Shown: positions 9,632 to 15,682 of the stretch, piece by piece
How the letters are laid out: every line of letters begins with the position of its first letter
Position numbering within the stretch: position 1 is the stretch's first letter
From: JAMCRM01 sp041685075
Lineage (GTDB): Bacteria; Acidobacteriota; Terriglobia; Bryobacterales; Bryobacteraceae
Direction of reading: 5' to 3'
Length of the DNA stretch: 17,263 nucleotides
Assembly (NCBI GenBank): GCA_041685075.1
Contig: JAWLGN010000096.1
Coordinates: forward strand, 1-17,263
The notes under the pieces: model-generated
What the model was told of the DNA's origin: nothing
Databases searched by the model: none
The model's input: the letters and a program-made list of their open reading frames with translations, nothing else
Position numbers and translations under genes: made by a program

Positions 9632-10555
9632 TTAAGCGAAGGCGGCCCGCAGCACGTCGTAGCTCTTCCTCACGGCGCTGGCTGCGTCTTCGTTCCCCTC
9701 CATTTCGAGCGACACCCAACCTCGGAATCCGGCATCCCGCAGGATGCCGGCAATGCGCTTGTAGTCCAGGTCCAGCGTATACCAGACGCCGCCGCCGTAG
9801 TAGGTCTTGGCCTGCACGATGGAGGCGTATGGGGCGAGCTTGGCGATGCCCTCGTAAGGGTCGCACGGATAGTTACCCGTATCGGCGTTGATGCCCAGCC
9901 ACGGGGAGTTCACTTCCTTCCAGATGCGCAGCAGGGTTTCGACGCTGGTCGTCAGGCCCCAGTGGTTCTCGAGCGCCAGCAGCACGCCTGCTTTCTCGGC
10001 GGCGGGCAGGCACTGCCGGATGGAGTCCACCACCCACGCGATGGCGTCCTCGTCCTTGTACCCGGGAAGCGGCGGCTCGATGCCCTTCACTTTCATGAGT
10101 TCATCGAACGACCGGATGGTGCCCCAGCGGCCGGAGTTGAGCCGTATAGCCGGGATGCCGAATTGCGCCGCCAGCCCAATGGTCCGGATGGTGTGTTCGA
10201 TGTGTTTCCTGCGCTCGGCGGGGTCCGGCGAGACGAAGTTCTGGTGGATGGAAAGCAGCGGCAGCGAAAGGCCGTTGCGGAACGCCGCCTGCTTGAGGCG
10301 ATTGATATAGGCGGGCGATTCGTCTTCCATCTGGCGATGCAGGATCTCCACGCCTTCGAAGCCGATGGCCGCGGCTTCTTCGATCACCTTCTCTATAGGG
10401 AACTTGGGCGGCTTGAAATGCCAGTAGGAATAGGTGGATACGGCCAGGCGGATGCGCCGCCCGGGTCGAGCGGCAGCGGGAAGCGTGGCGCCGGGTAGTA
10501 ACGACGTGGCTGCCGGGAGCGCGGTGGAAGCGGCAAGAAGGTCGCGCCGGGTCAT
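9632..10555 (-). CDS. Tat-exported sugar phosphate isomerase/epimerase-like TIM-barrel protein
   Basis: A 307-aa protein of the xylose isomerase-like TIM-barrel superfamily. It opens with a twin-arginine signal, MTRRDLLAASTALPAA, a hydrophobic stretch, and a probable AxA cleavage near 27-30, so the enzyme probably acts outside the cytoplasm. Barrel blocks follow: IRLAVSTYSYWHF (35-47), GFEGVEIL (65-72), LSIHQNF, and likely divalent-metal ligands Glu196 (LLALENHWG), Asp225 (GINADTGNYP), Gln248 (IVQAKTYY) and Glu284 (VSLEMEG). The Glu/Asp/Gln/Glu set resembles hydroxypyruvate isomerase rather than the more common His version. The frame is open 19 codons upstream, but the Tat signal fixes the start at 10555. 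The substrate cannot be read from sequence. No recognised partner gene is adjacent; it is divergent from a flavoprotein gene. Confidence 0.88.
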   Translation of the reverse strand: MTRRDLLAASTALPAATSLLPGATLPAAARPGRRIRLAVSTYSYWHFKPPKFPIEKVIEEAAAIGFEGVEILHRQMEDESPAYINRLKQAAFRNGLSLPLLSIHQNFVSPDPAERRKHIEHTIRTIGLAAQFGIPAIRLNSGRWGTIRSFDELMKVKGIEPPLPGYKDEDAIAWVVDSIRQCLPAAEKAGVLLALENHWGLTTSVETLLRIWKEVNSPWLGINADTGNYPCDPYEGIAKLAPYASIVQAKTYYGGGVWYTLDLDYKRIAGILRDAGFRGWVSLEMEGNEDAASAVRKSYDVLRAAFA

Positions 10556-10614
10556 GGCATCAACAATACCACGCGCAGCCGGTGCGTAGAACACCTGTTC
10601 CGGCCGGCGCACGG

Positions 10615-10627
10615 CCCCATAATGGGG
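10615..10627. repeat. perfect 13-bp palindrome CCCCATAATGGGG between divergent genes
   Basis: A fully symmetric site with one central base in the 74-bp region between the Tat isomerase-like gene (minus) and the flavoprotein gene (plus), ending two bases before the preferred GTG start of the flavoprotein. It could be an operator for a dimeric regulator; as RNA it would form a 6-bp stem with a loop of only one base, so a DNA-level role is more likely. No known regulator consensus is recognised. Confidence 0.5.
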
Positions 10628-10629
10628 TA

Positions 10630-11520
10630 GTGTACGACGTGGTGATCGTGGGCGGGGGGCCGGCCGGGCTGAGCGCCGCGCTCATCCTGGGGCGCTGCCG
10701 CCGGCGCGTGCTGCTTTGCGATTCCGGCGAGTACCGCAACGAGGCGGCGCTCCAGATGCACGGTTTCCTCTCGCGCGACCCTGTAGAGCCGGCCGCCCTG
10801 CGGCGCATCGGCCGCGAGCAACTGGAGCGCTACGGGGTGGAGGTGCGGGAGGTGGCGGTGATCGCCGCCAGCCGCAGCGAAAACTGCTTCGAAGTGGCGC
10901 TCCAGACCGGGGAACGAGCGGCCTGCCGCAAGCTCCTGGTAGCCACCGGCGTGGTGGACCACCTGCCCGAGATCGAGGGCGCCCGCCGGTTCTACGGCCG
11001 CGGCATCTTCCATTGTCCTTATTGCGACGGCTGGGAGCACCGCGACGGGCCCCTGGCCGCCTACGGGAACGGTTCGGGCGGCGCCGGCCTGGCCCTCGGG
11101 CTGCTCACGTGGAGCCGGGACGTAGTGCTCTGTACCAACGGCCCGGCGGCGCTGAAGCGGCGCGACACCGAACGGCTGGAGCGCCACGGCATCCCCGTTC
11201 GCCAGGATACGATCGCCCGCTTCGAAGGCGCCGGGCACCTCGAGCGCATCGTCTTCGCCGGCGGCGGCATCCTGCCGCGCCGCGCCGTTTTCTTCAAAAC
11301 CGGGCAGCACCAGCGCTCCGAACTGCTGGCCTCGCTGGGGGTGGTGTTCACCCGGAAGGGCACCGTGCCGGTCAATATCCTGGGTGGATGCAATATTCCC
11401 GGCCTGTACGTGGCCGGCGATGCTTCCCGCGACGTGCAACTCGCCATCGTCGCCGCATCCGAGGGCGCCAAGGCCGGTGTGGCCATCAATACCGCTCTCC
11501 AGCGGGAGGAGAGCACGTAA
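10630..11520 (+). CDS. thioredoxin reductase-like NAD(P)/FAD-dependent oxidoreductase
   Basis: With a GTG start at 10630 this is a 296-aa pyridine nucleotide-disulfide oxidoreductase of the low-molecular-weight thioredoxin reductase type. It has the N-terminal FAD Rossmann motif VVIVGGGPAGLSAAL (4-18), a redox-type CPYC at Cys129/Cys132 followed by DGWE, a second nucleotide-binding region around GNGSGG (146-151), and the C-terminal FAD motif LYVAGDASRD (259-268). Classical TrxB has CATC; the CPYCDGWE version is typical of TrxR-like relatives whose partner is often not thioredoxin. An in-frame GTG at 10582 would add 16 non-conserved residues; 10630 gives the usual start MYDVVIVGGG. It stands alone, with no thioredoxin gene nearby, so the substrate is open. 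Confidence 0.88.
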   Translation: MYDVVIVGGGPAGLSAALILGRCRRRVLLCDSGEYRNEAALQMHGFLSRDPVEPAALRRIGREQLERYGVEVREVAVIAASRSENCFEVALQTGERAACRKLLVATGVVDHLPEIEGARRFYGRGIFHCPYCDGWEHRDGPLAAYGNGSGGAGLALGLLTWSRDVVLCTNGPAALKRRDTERLERHGIPVRQDTIARFEGAGHLERIVFAGGGILPRRAVFFKTGQHQRSELLASLGVVFTRKGTVPVNILGGCNIPGLYVAGDASRDVQLAIVAASEGAKAGVAINTALQREEST

Positions 11521-11529
11521 CCATACAGG

Positions 11530-11544
11530 ACTGTCCGGCACAGT
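11530..11544. repeat. inverted repeat ACTGT-N5-ACAGT
   Basis: Perfect 5-bp arms around CCGGC, 9 bp after the flavoprotein stop codon. It could be a small operator or a weak hairpin; there is no following T-run, so it is not a typical intrinsic terminator. Confidence 0.35.
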
Positions 11545-11703
11545 GCAGGCGCACACGAGCGACATTCTTACGTCCCAGTGTTCCGAACATCGCCAACCTG
11601 GCACGCCTGGATTGGGCCCTGGTCCGTTATTTCAGTCATTTAGAGGTATTCGTGTATTGGAAGCGGGATTGCATAGAGCGGTTGTGAAGTGCGCCGTTGG
11701 CCG

Positions 11704-11718
11704 GTCCCCCCGGGGGAC
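11704..11718. repeat. 15-bp palindrome just upstream of the kinase start
   Basis: GTCCCCC-C-GGGGGAC, perfect with one central base, ending 11 bp before the ATG at 11730. Its right arm (GGGGGAC, continuing AAGG) covers or touches the likely ribosome-binding site, so if it is bound by a protein or folds with a neighbouring partner it could control the kinase gene. No known consensus is recognised. Confidence 0.45.
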
Positions 11719-11729
11719 AAGGCTAGACT

Positions 11730-13304
11730 ATGGTGTTCGGGTCTCAATCTGCATCGATTGGAAACGCGACCGGGGGGCTTCCCCTGAACGGGCTGGCCAT
11801 TCTGAACGCCTTTCCGACGGCTGTTGCCCTGCTCGACGGCGACGGCGTGGTGCGCTACGCCAATCCCGAATGCCGCCATGTCTTCCCGGACGGGCTGGCC
11901 GCCGGCGACCCCTATACCCAGGCCTATGTGCGCGGCGGGACTGGCTGCACGGATGCCCTGGCGCATTTCGAAGCGGGCCTCCGGGAGGTCCTGGCGGGGC
12001 ATGCCGAGCTGTTCACCGCCGAACTTGGCCGTCCCCGGGGTGGCCGGGTGCAGGTCACGGTATCCTCTGCGCAGCCGGCCGGCCTGGAAGGCGCGCTGGT
12101 GATCCATACCCTGCTCCCCGGAACTTCAGCCGAATCCGAGGACCGGCGCCGCCAGGCGGAGCGCATGGAAGCCATGGGGCGCCTGGTGGGCGGCGTGGCC
12201 CACGACTTCGCCAATCTCCTGACGCTCATATCCGGCTACAGCGAAATCATGCTGAACCGCATGCCCGCCGGCCAGCCGCTGCCTCAGGAGCTGGAAGAGA
12301 TCCGCAAGGCCGCCAACCGTGGCGCACGCCTCACCGCGCAGTTGCTCGGCTTCACCCGCGGCCAGGCGGTCGAGCCCAGGCTGCTCGATCTCAACGCCCT
12401 GATCGGTGACATGGAGAAGATGTTGCGGCCGATCATCGGGGAGTACATCGATCTGGAGACCAGTCTCGCCGCGGAACTCAACCCCATCAAGGCGGACCCC
12501 GGCCAGATGGAGCAGGTGATTATGAACCTGGTGCTGAACGCGCGCGACGCCATGCCGCGCGGCGGCACCATCCGGATCGAGACCGCCAACACCGAACTCA
12601 ACCAGGCCGATGCCGCTCTTCACGAAGTCGCCCCCGGCAGCTACGTGGTCCTCAGTTTCACCGACACCGGGCAGGGTATGGATGACCACGTCTTGAGCCA
12701 CCTGTTCGAGCCGTTCTTCACTACCAAGGAGAAAGGCAAGGGCACAGGGCTGGGGCTGAGCACCGTTTATAGCATTGTGAAGCAGAGCGGCGGCGACGTC
12801 TGGGCGCGCAGCGTGCCCGGCGAGGGGACCACCTTCACCATCTGCCTGCCGCGCGCGCAACCCGAAGACGAAGCCGCCGATGCCGCCGCGGCGCACCCCA
12901 CTCTCGAAGGCAGCGAGACCATTCTGCTGGTGGAGGACGAGGAGGCCGTACGGCGCCTTCTGTACTTCGTCCTCACCCGCCAGGGCTACACGGTGCTCGA
13001 CGCGGCCGATGGCCGGGCGGCGCTCGACATCCTGGCCCATCACAGCGGCCCCATCCACCTGCTCCTGACCGACATGATCATGCCCCACATGAGCGGCCGG
13101 GAGGTGGCCGAGCGCTGCCGCACCCTGCGGCCCGAGACGCGCGTGATCTACATGTCCGGATACACCGACGACGTGCTGCTGCGCACCGGCGCCCTGGGGC
13201 CCGGGATGTCTTTCCTGCAGAAACCGCTGCGGCCGGAGGTCCTCTTGGCGAAAGTTCGGGAGGTGCTGGACCGGCCCGGGCGCGCCCCGCGCGAGGTTTC
13301 CTAA
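11730..13304 (+). CDS. soluble PAS-histidine kinase with C-terminal receiver domain (hybrid sensor kinase)
   Basis: A 524-aa hybrid two-component protein. Residues about 20-130 look like a PAS sensor (LNAFPTAVALLDGDGVVRYANPE). The HisKA H-box VGGVAHDFANLLTLISGYSE has the phospho-acceptor His158. The HATPase domain shows the N-box MNLVLNARDAM (Asn270), G1 DTGQGM (312-317), F-box LFEPFFTTK and G2 GTGLGLS (338-344). The receiver (about 396-513) has the acidic pocket Glu402-Asp403, phospho-acceptor Asp448 (LLLTDMIMP), Ser476 and Lys498 (LQKPLRP). All catalytic residues are present. There is no signal peptide or membrane segment, so it senses a cytoplasmic cue. The H-box reads HDFAN instead of the common HDFNN. 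No response regulator with an output domain is adjacent; it is convergent with the glycosyltransferase, with an 8-bp gap. Confidence 0.95.
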   Translation: MVFGSQSASIGNATGGLPLNGLAILNAFPTAVALLDGDGVVRYANPECRHVFPDGLAAGDPYTQAYVRGGTGCTDALAHFEAGLREVLAGHAELFTAELGRPRGGRVQVTVSSAQPAGLEGALVIHTLLPGTSAESEDRRRQAERMEAMGRLVGGVAHDFANLLTLISGYSEIMLNRMPAGQPLPQELEEIRKAANRGARLTAQLLGFTRGQAVEPRLLDLNALIGDMEKMLRPIIGEYIDLETSLAAELNPIKADPGQMEQVIMNLVLNARDAMPRGGTIRIETANTELNQADAALHEVAPGSYVVLSFTDTGQGMDDHVLSHLFEPFFTTKEKGKGTGLGLSTVYSIVKQSGGDVWARSVPGEGTTFTICLPRAQPEDEAADAAAAHPTLEGSETILLVEDEEAVRRLLYFVLTRQGYTVLDAADGRAALDILAHHSGPIHLLLTDMIMPHMSGREVAERCRTLRPETRVIYMSGYTDDVLLRTGALGPGMSFLQKPLRPEVLLAKVREVLDRPGRAPREVS

Positions 13305-13312
13305 GCAACCCT

Positions 13313-14407
13313 TCAGCCGGCGGCCACCTCTTCGAAGAACCGCCAGCTTTTCTCCGCGCAGACCTCCCAGCGGTACTCGCGCGCGCGTTCGCGCCCCCGT
13401 CGAGCCAGTTCGGCGCGCCGCCCGGGAGAGGTGAGCAGGCGCTCGAGCGCCGCGGCAATCTCCGCGGGGCTGCGCGGATCTACCAGCAGCGCAGCATCGC
13501 CCGCCACTTCCGGCAGCGAGGAGAGGTTCGAGGTCACGGCCGCCACTCCCGCGGCCATGGCCTGGGCCAGCGGCAGCCCGAAGCCCTCGTACAAGGACGG
13601 GTAGACAAAGACCGAAGCGCCGGCCGTGAGGCCCGGCAGCTCGGCCTCCGGCACGTAGCCCAGGTAGCGCACGCCGGGCGGCGCCGCGCGCAGCCGGGCG
13701 GCGATGTCGGCATGGCCCCAGCCCTGCGGGCCTGCCAGCAGCAGGTCGAAGGCTTCCCGAAGATCGGCCGGCAGCAGCGCCCAGCCGTCCAGCAGCGCGG
13801 CGATGTTCTTCCGCGGCTCCAGGGTGCCCACGAACAGGGCATACGGCCTGGCTGCCGGGCGCGGCGCGGCGTCGAAAAACGCCGGGGCCACGCCGCAGTG
13901 GATCACCCGGATGCGCGCCGGGTCGAGATCGAGCAGCCGCACGGCGTCGTCGCGCGTGTGCGCGGAGATGGCGATGCAGCCGGCCGCCTGCCGCAGCACC
14001 CGGGCGGTGAACTGGCGTTCCGCGCGCACGTTGGCGGCGGTATGCATCTCGGGCATCAGCCGGCAGGTCATGTCGTAGAGGGTGGCGGTGATGCGGCAAC
14101 CGCGCGGCGCGCGCCGCAACTGCTGGGAAGAGTGATGGAAAATATCGGTGCGGGCCCCCAGCCAGTCGAGCACCGGCCGCCCAACATAGTTGGCCGCGTG
14201 CAGCAGCCCGATACCCGCCGCGGTGCGCGCCGGAGATGCCGTCGAGCGCTCATGCCGGCACTCCCCGAACCCGTTGAGCAGCGGGAACAGCCGCACGCTC
14301 CGGCCGGGCCCCGCCGCCTCCATCAGGTGCCGCGCCCAGTAGTAAACGTAGGTCTTGATGCCCGCGCTGCGCAGCAGCAGCGGCGTGGCGTCGATGGTTA
14401 CCCGCAT
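13313..14407 (-). CDS. GT4-type glycosyltransferase
   Basis: A 364-aa retaining glycosyltransferase with a GT-B fold (CAZy GT4-like, group 1). It starts MRVTIDATPLLLRSAGIKTY, typical of the family. The donor-binding C-terminal domain begins with YALFVGTLEPRKN (189-201), carrying the Arg/Lys pair that contacts the nucleotide-sugar phosphates, then LLLAGPQGWG, VRYLGYVPEAEL, and YEGFGLPLAQAMAAG (273-287). The usual E-x7-E motif here reads Glu274...Gln282, so the second Glu is replaced. No membrane helix is seen. The gene is divergent from the radical SAM genes (96-bp gap) and may transfer a hexose to a lipid or polysaccharide precursor; acceptor and donor cannot be told. Confidence 0.92.
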   Translation of the reverse strand: MRVTIDATPLLLRSAGIKTYVYYWARHLMEAAGPGRSVRLFPLLNGFGECRHERSTASPARTAAGIGLLHAANYVGRPVLDWLGARTDIFHHSSQQLRRAPRGCRITATLYDMTCRLMPEMHTAANVRAERQFTARVLRQAAGCIAISAHTRDDAVRLLDLDPARIRVIHCGVAPAFFDAAPRPAARPYALFVGTLEPRKNIAALLDGWALLPADLREAFDLLLAGPQGWGHADIAARLRAAPPGVRYLGYVPEAELPGLTAGASVFVYPSLYEGFGLPLAQAMAAGVAAVTSNLSSLPEVAGDAALLVDPRSPAEIAAALERLLTSPGRRAELARRGRERAREYRWEVCAEKSWRFFEEVAAG

Positions 14408-14503
14408 ACCCCCGGCAATCCGATGCTTCCGTTCCGCCGTTCAACCCCCGTATGTCGCCAATCGTTGTGAGGAACTTCCCAAGTCCCGGCCGGCCGTGCT
14501 CCA
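14408..14503. promoter_or_regulatory. divergent intergenic region (glycosyltransferase / radical SAM gene 1)
   Basis: A 96-bp gap that must hold the start signals of both divergent genes unless they depend on more distant promoters. I see no clear -35/-10 pair in either direction. If the radical SAM protein starts at a later Met, the region grows to about 168 bp. Confidence 0.4.
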
Positions 14504-15556
14504 ATGGGGGCTTCTTCAACTATGCCAGATGCGGGCAGGGAAATCAGGCGCGGATGGAACCGGATCCACAGGCGGATGCGCGAGCTCCGGATGATCGCTC
14601 GCGGCCTGCTCTCGACCGATCATCCCATTCTGGCTCACGTGGTCCCCATGCGGCGCTGCAACCTTTCCTGCGCCTACTGTAACGAGTACGATAACCACTC
14701 CCGCCCGGTACCCATCGAGGTCATGCGCCGGCGCATCGACCACCTGAAGGCACTGGGCATCTCGGTGGTCACCATCAGCGGCGGTGAGCCGCTGCTGTAC
14801 CCCGACCTCGACGACCTCATCGCCCACGTGCGGCGCCGCGGCATCATCAGCGGCTTGATCACCAACGGCTACCTGCTGACCCGCGAGCGCATCCTACGCC
14901 TCAACCGCGCCGGCGTCGAGCACCTGCAGATCTCTATCGACAACCTCCAGCCCGACGAGGTCTCCAAGAAAAGCCTCAAGGTGCTCGACCGCAAGCTGCG
15001 GTTGCTGGCGGACTATGCCGAGTTCCACGTGAATATCAACTCCGTGGTGGGCGGCGGTGTCCGCCGGCCCACCGACGCGGTGGCCATCGGCCGGCGCGCG
15101 CTGGAACTGGGCTTCACCTCCACGGTGGGGATCATCCACGACGGCTCCGGGCAACTGCGCCCGCTCTCCGGCGAGGAGCGCCGCGTCTACCAGGCGATGC
15201 GGGCCATGGAGAAGGGCAGCTACGCGCGCTTCAACTGGTTCCAGGACAACATCGCCCGCGGCGTCGAAAATCAGTGGCGCTGCCGTGCCGGGGCGCGTTA
15301 TCTCTACATCTGCGAGGACGGCCTGGTGCACTACTGCTCCCAGCAGCGGGGCTTCCCGGGCAAGCCGCTCGAGGCGTACACGGTCGAGGACATCCGCCGC
15401 GAGTTTGTCACCGCCAAGTCCTGCGCGCCGCGCTGCACGGTAGCCTGCGCCCACCAGGTCTCCTACATGGATTTCTGGCGCGCGCCCCAGACGGCGGTCT
15501 GCCGGCCGGAACCCAGCCGCGAACAGCCGGCCTCCAGCCTGGTCGAAATCCGGTGA
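14504..15556 (+). CDS. radical SAM protein with Cys-rich SPASM/Twitch-like C-terminus (first of a pair)
   Basis: A 350-aa radical SAM enzyme. The cluster motif is MRRCNLSCAYCNEYD with Cys52, 56, 59 (CxxxCxxC), followed by the SAM-binding VVTISGGEPLLYP (88-100) and LITNGYLLT. After the barrel comes a Cys-rich tail: Cys260 and Cys270 (RCRAGARYLYICEDG), Cys278 (HYC), then Cys307, 311, 315 and 333, which resembles an auxiliary Fe-S domain but does not match the full seven-Cys SPASM spacing. Family members modify peptides or small molecules; the substrate here is unknown. Start is uncertain: ATGs at 14504, 14522, 14576 and 14591 are in frame, none with a strong ribosome site. The shared LR(M/I)I(A/G)RG segment, at residue 10 of the second radical SAM protein, favours a later start. 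Confidence 0.9.
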   Translation: MGASSTMPDAGREIRRGWNRIHRRMRELRMIARGLLSTDHPILAHVVPMRRCNLSCAYCNEYDNHSRPVPIEVMRRRIDHLKALGISVVTISGGEPLLYPDLDDLIAHVRRRGIISGLITNGYLLTRERILRLNRAGVEHLQISIDNLQPDEVSKKSLKVLDRKLRLLADYAEFHVNINSVVGGGVRRPTDAVAIGRRALELGFTSTVGIIHDGSGQLRPLSGEERRVYQAMRAMEKGSYARFNWFQDNIARGVENQWRCRAGARYLYICEDGLVHYCSQQRGFPGKPLEAYTVEDIRREFVTAKSCAPRCTVACAHQVSYMDFWRAPQTAVCRPEPSREQPASSLVEIR

Positions 15557-15559
15557 GGC

Positions 15560-15578
15560 TGCAAGTATAAGGCTTGCA
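15560..15578. repeat. small hairpin after radical SAM gene 1
   Basis: TGCAAG-N7-CTTGCA, perfect 6-bp arms starting 4 bp after the stop codon. It has no T-tract and only moderate GC, so it is a weak terminator or attenuator at best. It overlaps the proposed -35 element of the next gene. Confidence 0.35.
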
Positions 15579-15602
15579 ATGAAATGAGCGAATTGATACC
15601 AT
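15574..15602 (+). promoter_or_regulatory. possible sigma-70-type promoter of radical SAM gene 2
   Basis: TTGCAA (15574-15579), a 17-base spacer and TACCAT (15597-15602); each hexamer matches four of six consensus bases. It sits in an A/T-richer patch 80 bp before the second radical SAM gene. The match is modest and could be chance. Confidence 0.3.
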
Positions 15603-15670
15603 CACGATCTTCCGGGCCGAGAACCGCCGCGCAGAACCGCGGTCTGCCGCTTCCGCCGGACCAGGTGTAG
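15584..15670 (+). CDS. possible 28-aa small ORF between the radical SAM genes
   Basis: An open frame ATG to TAG encoding 28 residues (MSELIPSRSSGPRT... ending GLPLPPDQV), in the gap between two radical SAM genes and stopping 12 bp before the second. Its position suits a peptide substrate of a radical SAM maturase. Against it: only a weak AAGG lies 11 bases upstream, the peptide has no Cys and no recognisable leader, and a frame this short in GC-rich DNA is expected by chance. A promoter candidate overlapping its start would leave it untranslated. Listed as speculative. Confidence 0.15.
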   Translation: MSELIPSRSSGPRTAAQNRGLPLPPDQV

Positions 15671-15671
15671 T

Positions 15672-15677
15672 GAAGGG
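15672..15677 (+). promoter_or_regulatory. Shine-Dalgarno site of radical SAM gene 2
   Basis: GAAGGG five bases before the ATG at 15683; it fixes the start giving MRKVPLIESLRIIGRG. Confidence 0.6.
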
Positions 15678-15682
15678 CGTTT

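Larger units (their letters stand above)
11521..11729. other. 209-bp intergenic region upstream of the sensor kinase
   Basis: No convincing gene is seen. It holds a short inverted repeat ACTGT-N5-ACAGT at 11530-11544, just after the flavoprotein stop, and a 15-bp palindrome at 11704-11718 near the kinase start. The middle part is less GC-rich than the flanking genes (around 11630-11690), which suits a promoter, but no confident -35/-10 pair is found. No T-tract terminator is visible after the flavoprotein gene. Confidence 0.6.

Noticed and set aside
11599..11616. TGGCACG followed by ATTGGG, considered as a sigma-54 promoter for the kinase gene
   Set aside because: The -24 half is good, but the required GC at the fixed -12 spacing is absent (TT instead), so it does not meet the consensus.
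12126..14099. A 657-codon minus-strand frame covering the kinase 3' half and the glycosyltransferase
   Set aside because: It is an out-of-frame reading of the glycosyltransferase joined to the antisense of the kinase; it lacks any recognisable motif, and both real genes have full catalytic signatures.
14452..14682. A 76-codon frame overlapping the start of radical SAM gene 1 (MSPIVVRNFPSPGRP...), considered as a RiPP precursor
   Set aside because: Most of it overlaps the radical SAM gene in another frame, there is no ribosome site, and the second half reads like low-complexity GC-rich shadow sequence.
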